Positions 1-9,400 of a DNA stretch of 64,000 nt are shown here, piece after piece; position 1 is the first letter of the stretch, and each line of letters begins with the position of its first letter. The stretch is from CAIWHR01 sp963773195. GTDB lineage: Bacteria > Pseudomonadota > Gammaproteobacteria > Burkholderiales > Casimicrobiaceae. A program made the position numbers and the translations under genes. Under the pieces are notes generated by a model that had not been told where the DNA came from, searched no databases, and saw only the letters and a program-made list of their open reading frames with translations. The stretch covers positions 62,001 to 126,000 of the forward strand of contig CAVZAE010000009.1 of NCBI GenBank assembly GCA_963773195.1, read 5' to 3'.

Positions 1-606
1 TGCGCGGAGCTCTTGGCGGCGCGTGTCCAGCTGATCGCCCAGGATCGCCGCCGACAGCGGTGTGTCGACGAATCCGGCCGCAATCAGGTTCACGCGGACA
101 GGCGCGAGCTCGAGCGCGAGGTTCTTCGTCAGGGCCGGAAGCGCGGCCGTGAGGGCCGAGATGAACGCGAGCCCTACCGCCGTGCGGCGGCCACCGGTGC
201 CGCCCATGAAGATCAGCGTGCCTCCAGGGCGCGCCTTCTTTGCGGCGTTCCGGGCGACCTGCAGCGGCAGCAGGAGGTGAGCTTCCACGTCGTGGCGCGC
301 CTTTTCGAGGTCGAACTCCGAAAGCGGCGCGTAGTAGGGGCCCGGGCCGGTGACCAGCACATGGTCGATCGGCGAGCGCAGCTCGTCGAAAAACTTGTCG
401 AGCCGTTCGAAGTCGGTGGCGTCGAAGGCGGCGGTCGCGGCCTCGAGCTCGGCGGCGACGCGACCCAGGCGCTCGGGATCGCGCGCGATCAGGATCACGT
501 TCGCTCCTTCGCCGCGAGCGCGCCGGGCCGTTTCGAGCCCGATACCCGAGCTGCCGCCGATTACGACGACGGTCTGTCCGGCGAGCTGCGTCACGGGTTG
601 ATCCAT
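1..606 (-). CDS. SDR-family oxidoreductase-like protein, 3' end cut by window edge
   Basis: Starts at the ATG ending at 606 and stays open to base 1 (202 codons), so the C-terminus is missing. A Rossmann cofactor loop GGSSGIG lies at residues 17-23 and the typical SDR tail 'LALELAPVRVN' near 164-174, so this is clearly a short-chain dehydrogenase/reductase fold. Where the family has Tyr-x-x-x-Lys, this protein reads F148-I-S-A-L152, so both catalytic residues are replaced. It may bind NAD(P) without classical SDR chemistry; the substrate is unknown. It lies downstream of the epoxide hydrolase on the same strand, separated by a hairpin. Confidence 0.8.
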   Translation of the reverse strand, partial: MDQPVTQLAGQTVVVIGGSSGIGLETARRARGEGANVILIARDPERLGRVAAELEAATAAFDATDFERLDKFFDELRSPIDHVLVTGPGPYYAPLSEFDLEKARHDVEAHLLLPLQVARNAAKKARPGGTLIFMGGTGGRRTAVGLAFISALTAALPALTKNLALELAPVRVNLIAAGFVDTPLSAAILGDQLDTRRQELRA

Positions 607-673
607 GTTGGGAAGAGGGGTCCGTCACGCGCGCGATACGATTTCATTGATACACAGTGCGAGGGAGGGAATC

Positions 674-708
674 GGTGGATGACGTGCACGTTGGGCGTGC
701 CATCCACC
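674..708 (-). terminator. Hairpin between epoxide hydrolase and SDR genes
   Basis: GGTGGATG (674-681) pairs perfectly with CATCCACC (701-708). Inside it GCACG (686-690) pairs with CGTGC (696-700) around a 5-base loop, with a 4-base bulge on one side. It starts 15 bases after the minus-strand epoxide hydrolase stop. No U-run follows, so it could be a weak or Rho-assisted terminator, or an RNA 3'-end stabiliser. Confidence 0.4.
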
Positions 709-722
709 GCATGACCCTTGAG

Positions 723-1947
723 CTATCGTAACGATCTGAACCCCGCGCGAACCTCCTCTGAGAAGAGTTTCGGCTGTTCCCAGGCCGCGAAGTGGCCGCC
801 TTTGTCCAGCTTGTTGTAATGGATGAGTTTGGGATACGCCCGCTCTGCCCAGCTCCGCGGGGCTGGATAGAGTTCGTCAGGGAAGACGCTCACGGCAACC
901 GGGATGGAGACGCCTTTGGCATTGAAATACCCTTTGCCCCAATACTCCCAATAGAGACGGGCGCCAGAAAGCGCCGTGTTCGTCAACCAGGTGATCGTGA
1001 TGTTGTCGAGGATGTCGTCGCGCGTGAGGCCCTCGGACTGTCCGTCAAAGACGCGCGCGATCAGCTCGTAGCTGCGCGCGTCGTGATCAAGGAAATAAGC
1101 CGCCAGGCCGACGGGTGAGTCCGCGATTCCGTATAATGTCTGCGGTCGCAGCCCCATCTGGAACCCGTAGGCGATTCCCTTTTGATAAACGAACTGCAGA
1201 CGGTCGTAAGCGAGTTTCTCATCGGCTGAGAGACCCGATGGCGCCGGCGCGCCGGAAAAGGCCGCCCCGTCAATGTCGGCTGGAAAGATGCCGGGCATGT
1301 TGGTGTGAATGCCGAGCAACTCCGGCGGCGCCTGCACGCCCATCAGTTCGACGATGACCGCACCCCAATCGCCGCCTTGCGCCACAAATTTCGTGTATCC
1401 GAGGCGCTTCATCAGCACGACCCAGGCGCGTGCGATGTGGGCGGGGTCCCAGCCGGTCGTGGTCGGCTTGCCTGAGTATCCGTAGCCCGGCATTGACGGG
1501 ATCACCAGGTGGAACGCATCGGATGCACTTGCCGCCGTGTGCGGTGGGATTGGTCAGCGGATCGATGATCTTCATCTGCTCGATGACCGAGCCGGGCCAT
1601 CCGTGCGTGACGATCAGCGGCAACGCATTTTCGTGTTTCGAACGGACGTGAATGAAATGAATGTCGAGCCCATCGATCTCGGTGATGAACTGCGGCAGGG
1701 CGTTCAGTTTTGCCTCGACCTTGCGCCAGTCGTAATCTGTCGCCCAATAGCGCGCGAGCGCCTGAATCGTCGCGAGCTGCACGCCTTGCGATGCATCCGT
1801 GACGGTTTCCCGTTCGGGCCATCTTGTCGCGTTTATGCGCCTGCGCAATTCGGTGAGCTCCGCTTCCGGAACATTCACATGAAACGGACGAATCGCATTT
1901 TTGTCGGCTACCGGGGCACTACGCTCTGTAGCAACGGCCTGGGTCAT
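723..1947 (-). pseudogene. Epoxide hydrolase (EHN-type alpha/beta hydrolase), one frameshift
   Basis: Two overlapping frames together make one full epoxide hydrolase. The N-terminal frame starts at the ATG ending at 1947 and carries the EHN domain and the HGWPGS oxyanion motif. The C-terminal frame carries PGYGYSG, the nucleophile motif GGDWGA and the late catalytic His in GGHFAAWEQP. The break is at about 1529-1533: removing one A from GGCAAGT restores 'GGSASDAFHLV', matching the intact paralogue at 11335-12648. Unlike that paralogue it has no signal peptide, so it would be cytoplasmic. Family role: opening epoxides to diols. A sequencing insertion is as likely as real inactivation. Confidence 0.75.
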
Positions 1948-2380
1948 GGTGTTTCCTTCAGAGGTTTGTCATGGGCTGGACGTAGCTTGGGGACGCGGAC
2001 GCGAATAGACGTGCAGAAAGCGCGGCCACCGAACCGGCAAGCAAACCGCGCCGAATCGGCGACGGGCACACAGCTGTCGGGATCGTTCGACACCCCATAG
2101 GGCCAATCCTGTCGGATCTCGGCGTGCACCTTGGTTTCCCGAGCGTCATGCGACAGATCCCTTTCTGGAAGTGAGTTCTCTCGCGCATGCCGAATGCGCG
2201 GAGATAATCACACCACACGATGTAGCATTGGGTCGATTGGACGATGGTGTTGCCCAACACCTTGGTATGTGCCCCGAAAGGGTCGTACGTGAGCGATGGC
2301 GCGCAGGATGGCGACGTCGAGCGGCCCCGACGAGGAGATATCCGTCTCGTAGCCGTCGGCGGACGTGGATGACCAGCTGA
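1948..2380. other. 433-base gap without a convincing gene; contains a short dyad
   Basis: Lies between the redoxin stop and the frameshifted epoxide hydrolase start, both minus strand. Open frames here have no recognisable domain or good start. A 7-2-7 inverted repeat, GGTGTTG-CC-CAACACC, occupies 2246-2261; its 2-base centre is too tight for a good RNA hairpin, so a protein-binding dyad is likelier. The gap is long enough to give the epoxide hydrolase and SDR genes their own promoter, but I see no clear -35/-10 pair. Confidence 0.4.
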
Positions 2381-2977
2381 TCAGTCCTCTTGGGCGAGCA
2401 CCTGCGCCTGCGTCTTTCCGTAAGGGTAGAACGCCGACTTCTCGCCCTTCGCCCAGGCGGCTCGCTTCTCCGCGCCGTTGATGTCCCAATCGGGGCGGCA
2501 GCGCTGCAGCACGGCGCGCAGGTCGAGGCGCAGCTCCTCCACCGTCGGCCGAGCGAAGAACCAGTAACCCATGTAGATCTTGTACACGCGCAGGCCGGGC
2601 TCCAGCACCAGCGTGTGCGGGATCATCGGATTGTGGGTCGGATCGGTGTATTCCGCGATGTCGAGATCCTTCTGCACCTTGCGCCCGGGATCCGAGAGAA
2701 ACGTCCAGAGCGCACCGACGCCAGTGCGAAACTCGTTCGTCTCGAGCAGGTTATCCGTGGAGACGGTGACGAGACGGCAGTACCCCACCTGCATCTCGCG
2801 ATGAAGTTGCAGGAGCCCCTCGTGCTGCCTTCTTTCCTTGGGACAGAAACCGCCGCGAGAGAGCACCAGCACGAGCGGGTCGCCATGCTGCAATTCCGAC
2901 AGCCTCCGATGCACGCCACGGTGATCGGAAAGCTCGTAGTCGGGGAAGACTGCGCCGGGGACGATGTCGGGACGCAT
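2381..2977 (-). CDS. Peroxiredoxin-like (AhpC/TSA redoxin) protein
   Basis: A 198-residue thioredoxin-fold protein. The motif 'LSRGGFCPKERRQ' places the candidate peroxidatic Cys at residue 45. Related redoxins often have RGGWCPYCRRQ; here the second Cys is replaced (CPKE), so any peroxidase activity would be 1-Cys type or use an external thiol. No signal peptide, so cytosolic. The start lies 10 bases after the VOC gene stop, making it the last gene of the minus-strand efflux unit. A role in peroxide or organic hydroperoxide defence is inferred from family and context. Confidence 0.75.
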   Translation of the reverse strand: MRPDIVPGAVFPDYELSDHRGVHRRLSELQHGDPLVLVLSRGGFCPKERRQHEGLLQLHREMQVGYCRLVTVSTDNLLETNEFRTGVGALWTFLSDPGRKVQKDLDIAEYTDPTHNPMIPHTLVLEPGLRVYKIYMGYWFFARPTVEELRLDLRAVLQRCRPDWDINGAEKRAAWAKGEKSAFYPYGKTQAQVLAQED

Positions 2978-2987
2978 GTCACCCCTC

Positions 2988-3641
2988 CTATTGGCCGGCG
3001 CCTTTCATGTGCAGCGCGGCGTCTTTGGCTGCTTCGTCGGGAGTCCTGCCGCGCTCGCGCGCGACGATGTAGGCGGCGTACCACGCCGACCAGTGGTGCT
3101 TCGGAGCGGTCGCTTCGTACTCGCCATGGCGCTCCTCTGTCTCGCGCAGAAGCGCTGTCAGCGTCGCGACGTCCAGGCTGCTGAGCCCGCGTCCGGGAAG
3201 CCGCGTCTTGATCTCCTGGAGCACCCAGCCGTTGCCGTCGGGATCGTCGAATGACGCAAACGTCAAATAGGAGCGACGCTCCGGATCCGGCCCCGGCACG
3301 CGACCCTGCGTCCCGGTGAAATGGAGGCCGCCCTCGAAATGGAACACCTCACTCACGTCGACCCCGTAGCCGAGGAGCTCGGCGCGAGCGGCCTCGACGT
3401 CATCGACCATCAGCAGCAGTCCCTGAACGGAACCCGGCGTTGCCTTCGTGAGTCCCTTGCCGATGAAGAACGAGCACGCCGAGCCCGGAGGGGTCAGCTG
3501 CACGACCCGCCAGGTGTCACCGCTGGCGAAATCGGCGTCCAGCCGCCACCCCATGCTCAGGTAAAAGCGCTTGGCGCGGTCGACGTCCGATACCGGAAGG
3601 ACGACGACCTCGAGCTTTAGATCAACCTTCGCGCCGCTCAT
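2988..3641 (-). CDS. VOC-family (glyoxalase-like) protein with C-terminal helical extension
   Basis: The N-terminal ~135 residues form a vicinal-oxygen-chelate unit ('VVLPVSDVDRAKRFYLSMGW' and later 'FASFDDPDGNGWVLQEI'). The C-terminal ~70 residues are a separate helical segment with 'HHWSAWYAAYIVARERG', an arrangement seen in other VOC proteins of unknown substrate. I choose the ATG ending at 3641 because GGAG sits 6 bases upstream; an ATG 12 bases earlier (3653) is also in frame. Sixteen bases separate it from the thiolase stop. Substrate unknown; aldehyde or xenobiotic detoxification fits the neighbours. Confidence 0.8.
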   Translation of the reverse strand: MSGAKVDLKLEVVVLPVSDVDRAKRFYLSMGWRLDADFASGDTWRVVQLTPPGSACSFFIGKGLTKATPGSVQGLLLMVDDVEAARAELLGYGVDVSEVFHFEGGLHFTGTQGRVPGPDPERRSYLTFASFDDPDGNGWVLQEIKTRLPGRGLSSLDVATLTALLRETEERHGEYEATAPKHHWSAWYAAYIVARERGRTPDEAAKDAALHMKGAGQ

Positions 3642-3657
3642 ATGGATCTCCATGGGT

Positions 3658-4950
3658 TCATGTTGACTGCCTTTGCAGGAGTGCCACGCTTCCCTGTCCG
3701 CCGTCGGTGCAGATGCTGACAATGCAGCGCTGGCCGGTCGGGCGAGCCGCTAACTCCTTCACCGCCTGGCTCAGGATTCTGGCGCCCGTCGCGCCGAATG
3801 GATGGCCGAGCGCAACGCTGCCGCCATTCGGATTGACCCGCTCGCGTGGGAAGGCGCCCAGCTCTGCCTCGACGCCGACCTTGCCGCGCACGAATGCCGG
3901 ACTTTCGAGCGCTTTGATGTGGAACAGGACCTGGGCGGCAAAGGCCTCGTGAATCTCCCATAAGTCGATATCCGCATAGGTGAGCGCATTCCTCGCGAGC
4001 AGTCGTGGAATCGCAAATGCCGGCGCCATCAACAACCCCTCGGTCCGGAAATCGATCGCGGCGATCTCCCAATCGATGAGCCTGACTGCGGCCACCCCGG
4101 GGGGCAACCGCGCGAGACCCTCGCGCGACGCGACCCACAGGCCGGCCGCGCCATCCGTCAGGGGCGACGAGTTGCCCGCAGTCAAAGTGCCTTGGCCACT
4201 TCGATCGAACGATGGCCTGAGCCGCGACAACTTTTCCAGCGAAGTGTCCTTGCGCGGAATCGTGTCGCGGCGCAGGTCCCCGACGGGAATGACGAGATCG
4301 TCGAAGAACCCCCGATCCCACGCTGCAACGGCACGCTGGTGACTCTCGAGCGCGACTGTGTCCTGGTCCGTCCGCGCGATCCGCCATTCCTTCGCCGTGA
4401 TCTCGGTGTGCTCCCCCATGCTCTTGCCGGTCGTGCGATTGGTGATGGACGGTATGTAGAGCTTGACGTCACCAAGCTTGAGGTCCGCGAAGCGCGAAAC
4501 CCGCTCCGCGAGGGATGGAGCCTGTTGAAACTTGCGAATCCAGTCCGAGAGACGCTGGCCAAGTCCCAGCTGGACGCGGCTCATGCTCTCCGTCCCGCCG
4601 ACGAGCGCGAGCGTGCGATCGACGCCGTTGATCATCCCGGCGGCCTCGATGGCTCCGATCATGCTGGTGGCGCAAGCCATGACCGTGGAGAAGGCGGGCG
4701 TGGTCGGCGGGACGCCGGCGTCCATCAGCACTTCGCGCGCGATGTTGCTCCAGGTCAGGCTGGGAACGACCGTGCCCCACACCGCGAAGTCCGGGGCGCC
4801 CCCGCGCAGTTGGCCGACCATATGGCGCACGACAGGGAGCGAAAGCTCAATGGCGTCGAACTCGCCGAGCGGGCCGTCCACTTTGGCGAACGGCGTTCGC
4901 ACGCCCGACGCAAGCCAGATCTCGGGGCGGAATTTCGCCGGCTCGGTCAT
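3658..4950 (-). CDS. Acetyl-CoA C-acyltransferase (thiolase), likely separate product
   Basis: 430 residues if begun at the ATG ending at 4950, which has AAGGGA 7 bases upstream. All thiolase signatures are present: nucleophilic Cys93 in 'VMACATSM', 'EIHEAFAAQ', the catalytic His in 'GGSVALGHPFGATGAR', and the late Cys in 'SICTDGGQG'. It should catalyse thiolytic cleavage or condensation of acyl-CoA in the cytosol and looks closest to FadI/AtoB-type enzymes. In the sequence as given its frame is continuous with the upstream efflux channel. An acyl-CoA enzyme cannot work when fused to a periplasmic lipoprotein, so separate translation is the likelier state. Confidence 0.8.
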   Translation of the reverse strand: MTEPAKFRPEIWLASGVRTPFAKVDGPLGEFDAIELSLPVVRHMVGQLRGGAPDFAVWGTVVPSLTWSNIAREVLMDAGVPPTTPAFSTVMACATSMIGAIEAAGMINGVDRTLALVGGTESMSRVQLGLGQRLSDWIRKFQQAPSLAERVSRFADLKLGDVKLYIPSITNRTTGKSMGEHTEITAKEWRIARTDQDTVALESHQRAVAAWDRGFFDDLVIPVGDLRRDTIPRKDTSLEKLSRLRPSFDRSGQGTLTAGNSSPLTDGAAGLWVASREGLARLPPGVAAVRLIDWEIAAIDFRTEGLLMAPAFAIPRLLARNALTYADIDLWEIHEAFAAQVLFHIKALESPAFVRGKVGVEAELGAFPRERVNPNGGSVALGHPFGATGARILSQAVKELAARPTGQRCIVSICTDGGQGSVALLQRQST

Positions 4951-6432
4951 GGCGAGTTCCCTTGCTTCGATCCTGTCCCTTCGGCGTTGCGAGGTGCTGC
5001 CGGCGAGTTGCTCTGCCTCTTCTACCCAGCCGCCGCCCATGGCCTTGTAGAGATTCGAGTACGCCTGGAAGAGCTGGGACTGGATCGTGACGTAGGCAAG
5101 CTCGGCGTTGAACAGCGCCTGCTCGGCGGTGGCGACCTCGAGGTAGATGGTCGCTCCCTCACGATAGCGCAGCGCGGCCAGATCGCGGAATCGCTGCAGC
5201 GCCTCCACGTTCTTGGCCTGTTCCTCGCGTACCTGCGCGAATTTCGTCCGGTCGATCAGGGCGTTGTCCACATCCTGAAACGCGCTGATGATCGATTTCT
5301 CGTATGTGTAGAGCGCTTCCCGCTGCAACGCTTCAGCTCGCGCGACCTGGCTCTCGATCCGCCCGGCGTTGAAGATCGGTTGCAACACATTGCCGCCGAA
5401 TGACCAGACCTTGGACGGGCCTTTGAACAAATCCGAGAGATCGGCGCTTTGCAGCCCGAGGAGTCCGGTGAGGCTGATATCGGGGTAGTAGGCCGCCTTC
5501 GCGACGCCAATGTCAGCGTTAGCGGCGACCAGGTTTTCCTCGGCTTGACGGATGTCGGGGCGGCGCTCGAGCAGTGACGACGGTAGGCCTCCGGGCACCG
5601 CAGGGAAGAACAAGGCGTCGATCGTGCGGCCCCGCGCGATCGGGCCCGGATTCCTTCCGAGCAGGACGCTGATGAAGTTTTCCTGCTGCGCGATCTGCCG
5701 CTCCAGCTCGGGCACTCGGGACAGCGCCTCGCGGTATTGCGACTCGGCTTGCTGGTAGTCGCTTTCAGGGACAGCCCCTTCTTCGAAGCGCACCTTCTGG
5801 AGACGCGCCGCTTCACCCAGACTGCCCGAAGTGTATTGGGCAATTTCGAGTTGCCTGTCGAGCGCCCGGAGCTGGATGTAGGCGTTGGCAACCGTCGCGA
5901 CCAGCGTCAGCACGACCGTGCCCTTACCCTGTTCGCTGGCCAGCAGGCTCGCCTGCGCCGATTCGGTCGCGCGCCGGAGCCTGCCCCAAACGTCCAGCTC
6001 GAAGCTGGCCGAAAGATTCACGGCATAGTTGTTGAAGATCTGCTTTCCCGCAGGAATTGCGACCGCAGCGTTTTGACTTACGCGTTGACGCTCGCCCAAT
6101 GCGGTGGCGTCCACCTGTGGAAACTGCGCGGAGCGCACGATGCCGTATTGCGCTGCGGCCTGCTCGACATTGGCCGTCGCGATCTTCAGATCCTTGTTGT
6201 TCGCTAACGCGGTTCGTACCAACGTCGACAGAGCGGGGTCCGCGAATTGGTCCCACCACGCGATATTGGAGACTCTGGTCGCTTCGGTGGTACCGAGACG
6301 CCACGCGGTGGGCACATCGATGTCCGGCCGCCGATAGTCGGGACCGACCGTGCAGCCGCTCAACGATCCAGTGAGCAACAGCGCAACGACCGCACTGCGC
6401 ATGCTGACGACGTTCAGGGATGCATCAGACAT
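3658..6432 (-). CDS. RND efflux outer-membrane lipoprotein (NodT/OprM-like), read through into thiolase
   Basis: The open frame as given is 924 residues from the ATG ending at 6432. Residues 1-27 are a lipoprotein signal with lipobox LSGC (Cys27), followed by 'TVGPDYRRP' and two TolC-type repeats to about residue 470. Such channels commonly end in GGGW. Here GGGW is followed in frame by V-E-E and ~40 extra residues leading into a thiolase. Deleting one G from the TGGG run (5025-5027) puts TAG directly after the Trp, giving a 469-residue channel ending at 5022. The fusion is therefore probably a +1 base error. It starts 16 bases after the pump gene and completes a tripartite efflux system. Confidence 0.8.
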   Translation of the reverse strand: MSDASLNVVSMRSAVVALLLTGSLSGCTVGPDYRRPDIDVPTAWRLGTTEATRVSNIAWWDQFADPALSTLVRTALANNKDLKIATANVEQAAAQYGIVRSAQFPQVDATALGERQRVSQNAAVAIPAGKQIFNNYAVNLSASFELDVWGRLRRATESAQASLLASEQGKGTVVLTLVATVANAYIQLRALDRQLEIAQYTSGSLGEAARLQKVRFEEGAVPESDYQQAESQYREALSRVPELERQIAQQENFISVLLGRNPGPIARGRTIDALFFPAVPGGLPSSLLERRPDIRQAEENLVAANADIGVAKAAYYPDISLTGLLGLQSADLSDLFKGPSKVWSFGGNVLQPIFNAGRIESQVARAEALQREALYTYEKSIISAFQDVDNALIDRTKFAQVREEQAKNVEALQRFRDLAALRYREGATIYLEVATAEQALFNAELAYVTIQSQLFQAYSNLYKAMGGGWVEEAEQLAGSTSQRRRDRIEARELAMTEPAKFRPEIWLASGVRTPFAKVDGPLGEFDAIELSLPVVRHMVGQLRGGAPDFAVWGTVVPSLTWSNIAREVLMDAGVPPTTPAFSTVMACATSMIGAIEAAGMINGVDRTLALVGGTESMSRVQLGLGQRLSDWIRKFQQAPSLAERVSRFADLKLGDVKLYIPSITNRTTGKSMGEHTEITAKEWRIARTDQDTVALESHQRAVAAWDRGFFDDLVIPVGDLRRDTIPRKDTSLEKLSRLRPSFDRSGQGTLTAGNSSPLTDGAAGLWVASREGLARLPPGVAAVRLIDWEIAAIDFRTEGLLMAPAFAIPRLLARNALTYADIDLWEIHEAFAAQVLFHIKALESPAFVRGKVGVEAELGAFPRERVNPNGGSVALGHPFGATGARILSQAVKELAARPTGQRCIVSICTDGGQGSVALLQRQST

Positions 6433-6448
6433 GTTGACTCTGCCAGTG

Positions 6449-9400
6449 TTAGTCACCGTGTGGCGCCGCTGGCGACGAAGCTGCGGTTCCACCGGCGGGG
6501 GCCGGACGCACGGGCGGACTCGCGACGCCGGGCCGCCTGAACGGCCACTGGCGCTCGCTCACTCGTTGCACTAGCACATAGAAAACGGGGATGAAAAAGA
6601 CGCCCACCAGGGTTGCTACCAGCATGCCGGACACGACCGCCGTTCCGAGCGCCTGTCGCGCCCCCGCTCCGGCGCCCAACGCTATAGCGAGCGGGACAGA
6701 GCCCAGGATGAAAGCGAAGGAGGTCATTAGGATGGGCCGAAGCCGAAGCTTGGCGCCGTCCAATGCGGCCTGTTCGATCGCTTCCCCTTGCTCACGCTTG
6801 ATCTTGGCGAATTCGACGATGAGGATGGCATTCTTGGCCGCCAGCCCGATCAACATGATCAGCCCGATCTGGGTATAGACGTTGTTGTCCAGGTTTCGCA
6901 ACAGGAGTCCCAGAAACGCGCCGAACATGCCGAACGGAATCACCAGCAGGATGGCGATCGGCATCGCCCAGCTCTCGTAGAGCGCCGCCAGCACGAGGAT
7001 CACGAACAAGAGTGACACCGCGAAGATATAGCCCGTCTGACCTCCAGTCTTCTTTTCCTGGTACGTCGCCTCGCTCCACTCGTAGGCGAAGCCCGGAGGC
7101 AGCGAGCGTGCGATTTCCTCCATCGCCGCGATGGCCTGGCCGGAACTGTAGCCGGCCGCGTTGCTCCCATTGATGGTCGCGGAGCTGTATACGTTGTAGC
7201 GCTCGAAGTATTGCGGACCGTTGATCGGCCGGCTGCTCACGAGCGTCGAGAGCGGCACCATCGTCCCATTGTCGGCGCGCACGTAGAAGCGGTTGACGTC
7301 GTCGGGTTGGCTGCGCTGCGCACCTTCGGCCTGGGCCTGGACGCGATACGTGCGACCGAAGAGATTGAAGTCGTTGATGTAGAAGCTGCCAAGGAAAGTC
7401 TGCAGCGCAAAGAACACGTCGTTCAGCGGTATACCCAGTGACTTGACCTTGTCGCGGTCGACCTGGAACTCGACCTGCGGGATGCGTGGGTCGAAGCCGC
7501 TGTAGACGAACCCGATCTCCGGACGCTTGCGCGCTTCAGCCAGGAGCCCCTCCAGGACCTGCGACAGCTGCAGGGGGTCCGAGCTGACCCGGTTCTGCAG
7601 CACGAAGGTGAAGCCTCCGGCCGTGCTTAGTCCGCGTATGGGGGGCGGGTTAAGCACGAGGACGTTGGCGTCCTTGATCTGTGCATTCAGGCGGCCCATC
7701 AAGGTGCCCACCAGACTGCCTACCGACTCCGACGGTGCTTTGCGTTGGTCCCAGGGCTTGAGCCGGATGAAGGCGGTGCCGTTGTAGGAAACCGCCTGGC
7801 CGGTCAAGAGGTTGAAGCCGCTGATATAGACGACGCCATCGACTCCGGGGACGTCGCGCGCGATTCGCGTCAGCTCGGACATAGCGACATTGGTGCGCTC
7901 CAGCGCGGCCCCGGCTGGAAGGTTTACCAATGCGAGGACGTAGCCCTGGTCCTCAGGCGGCACCAGACCGGTTGGGCGGGTGGAGATCAATCCCCAAGCG
8001 GCCGCCAGCAGAACGACGAACGTGAGCATCACGATCACCGCGTACCGCTGCATGAGCGCAACGCTCCTGACGTAACCGTTGCGCGAGCGCTCGAACAGAG
8101 CGTTGAACCTGGCGAAGAACCAGCCGAGTGGCCCATGCCGCGGATGGGCTTGTTCGACCGGTAGGAGCAACAACGCGCACATCGCCGGCGTGAAGGTGAG
8201 CGCGCATATGGCCGACAGAATGACGGAGATGGCAAGGGTGAGCGCGAATTGCTTGTAGAGTTGACCGGTGAGCCCGCCCAGAAAGGCCACTGGCACGAAC
8301 ACGGCGGCGAGCACCAGCGCGATCGCGATCACCGGGCCACCCACGTCGGCGATCGCGGACTTAGTGGCCTCCATCGGGGTCAACCCGCCCGCGTCGAGGC
8401 GCTGCTGTACGGCCTCCACCACGACGATCGCATCGTCCACGACAATGCCGATTGCCAGTATCAGCCCGAACAGGGTGAGCGTGTTGATGGAAAATCCCAG
8501 CGCAGCAAAAGCGCCGAAGGTGCCGATCAGCGAAATCGGTACGACCAGGATCGGAATCAACGTTGCGCGCCAACTCTGCAGAAACAGATAGACGACGAAA
8601 ATCACCAGTACGAATGCGATGCCGAGAGTCTTGACGACTTCCTTGAGCGACTCGGTGACGAACGGCACCGTGCTATAGGGGATCGTGTAGACCATGCCCG
8701 GCGGGAATCGCGGTGCCTGGTCCTCCAGCACCTGCCTTATCTTCTTGGCGGTGTCGAGCGCGTTGGCATCCGGCTGCAGGAAGATCCCGATCAGCGCGGC
8801 GGGAATGTCGTCGTTGGCCCCACTGATCGAATAGTCGGCGGCGGCGAGCTCGACGCGAGCGACGTCCTTGAGTCGAACGACCTGGCCGTTTCCCGCTTCC
8901 CTGAGGACGATGTTCTCGAACTCCGCGGCGCTGCCGAGGCGCCCCTTGACGAACACCGTATATTGCACTTGCTGCCCTTGCGGAATCGGAGGTAGCCCGA
9001 GGCCGCCGGCGGGTGCCACAACGTTCTGCTCGCGCACGACGTTCGCAATGTCGGAGGCGGTCACACCCAGCCGCGCCATGCGCTCCGGGTTGAGCCAGAT
9101 GCGCATGCTGTAATCGCGGGCTCCGAAGATGCGTACCTGGCCGACACCGGGAACCCGGCCCAAGGCGTCATACAGATTGAGCAACGCATAGTTGCTCAGG
9201 AAAACGCCGTCGTAGCGGCGCTCAGGCGACGTGAGCGCGATGACCTCCAGGAAGTCCGTGGTCGATTTGCGCACCGTGATGCCGCTACGAATCACGTCGG
9301 CAGGAAGCTGGCTCTGCGCGATCGCGACGCGGTTCTGGACTTCCACCGCATCGATGTTCTTGTCGGTACCGATATCGAAGGTGACCGTCAGGTTGTAGGA

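Noticed and set aside
2320..2380. GATATC-centred imperfect dyad near 2335-2355 considered as a terminator for the redoxin gene
   Set aside because: Only 5 bp of outer pairing with mismatched interior and no T-tract on the minus strand.
4192..5403. 403-codon plus-strand frame opposite the thiolase and channel genes
   Set aside because: Antisense to conserved catalytic motifs; no ribosome site or domain.
8249..8995. Plus-strand frame opposite the RND pump
   Set aside because: His/Arg-rich antisense frame; the pump's Asp-Asp relay lies on the other strand.
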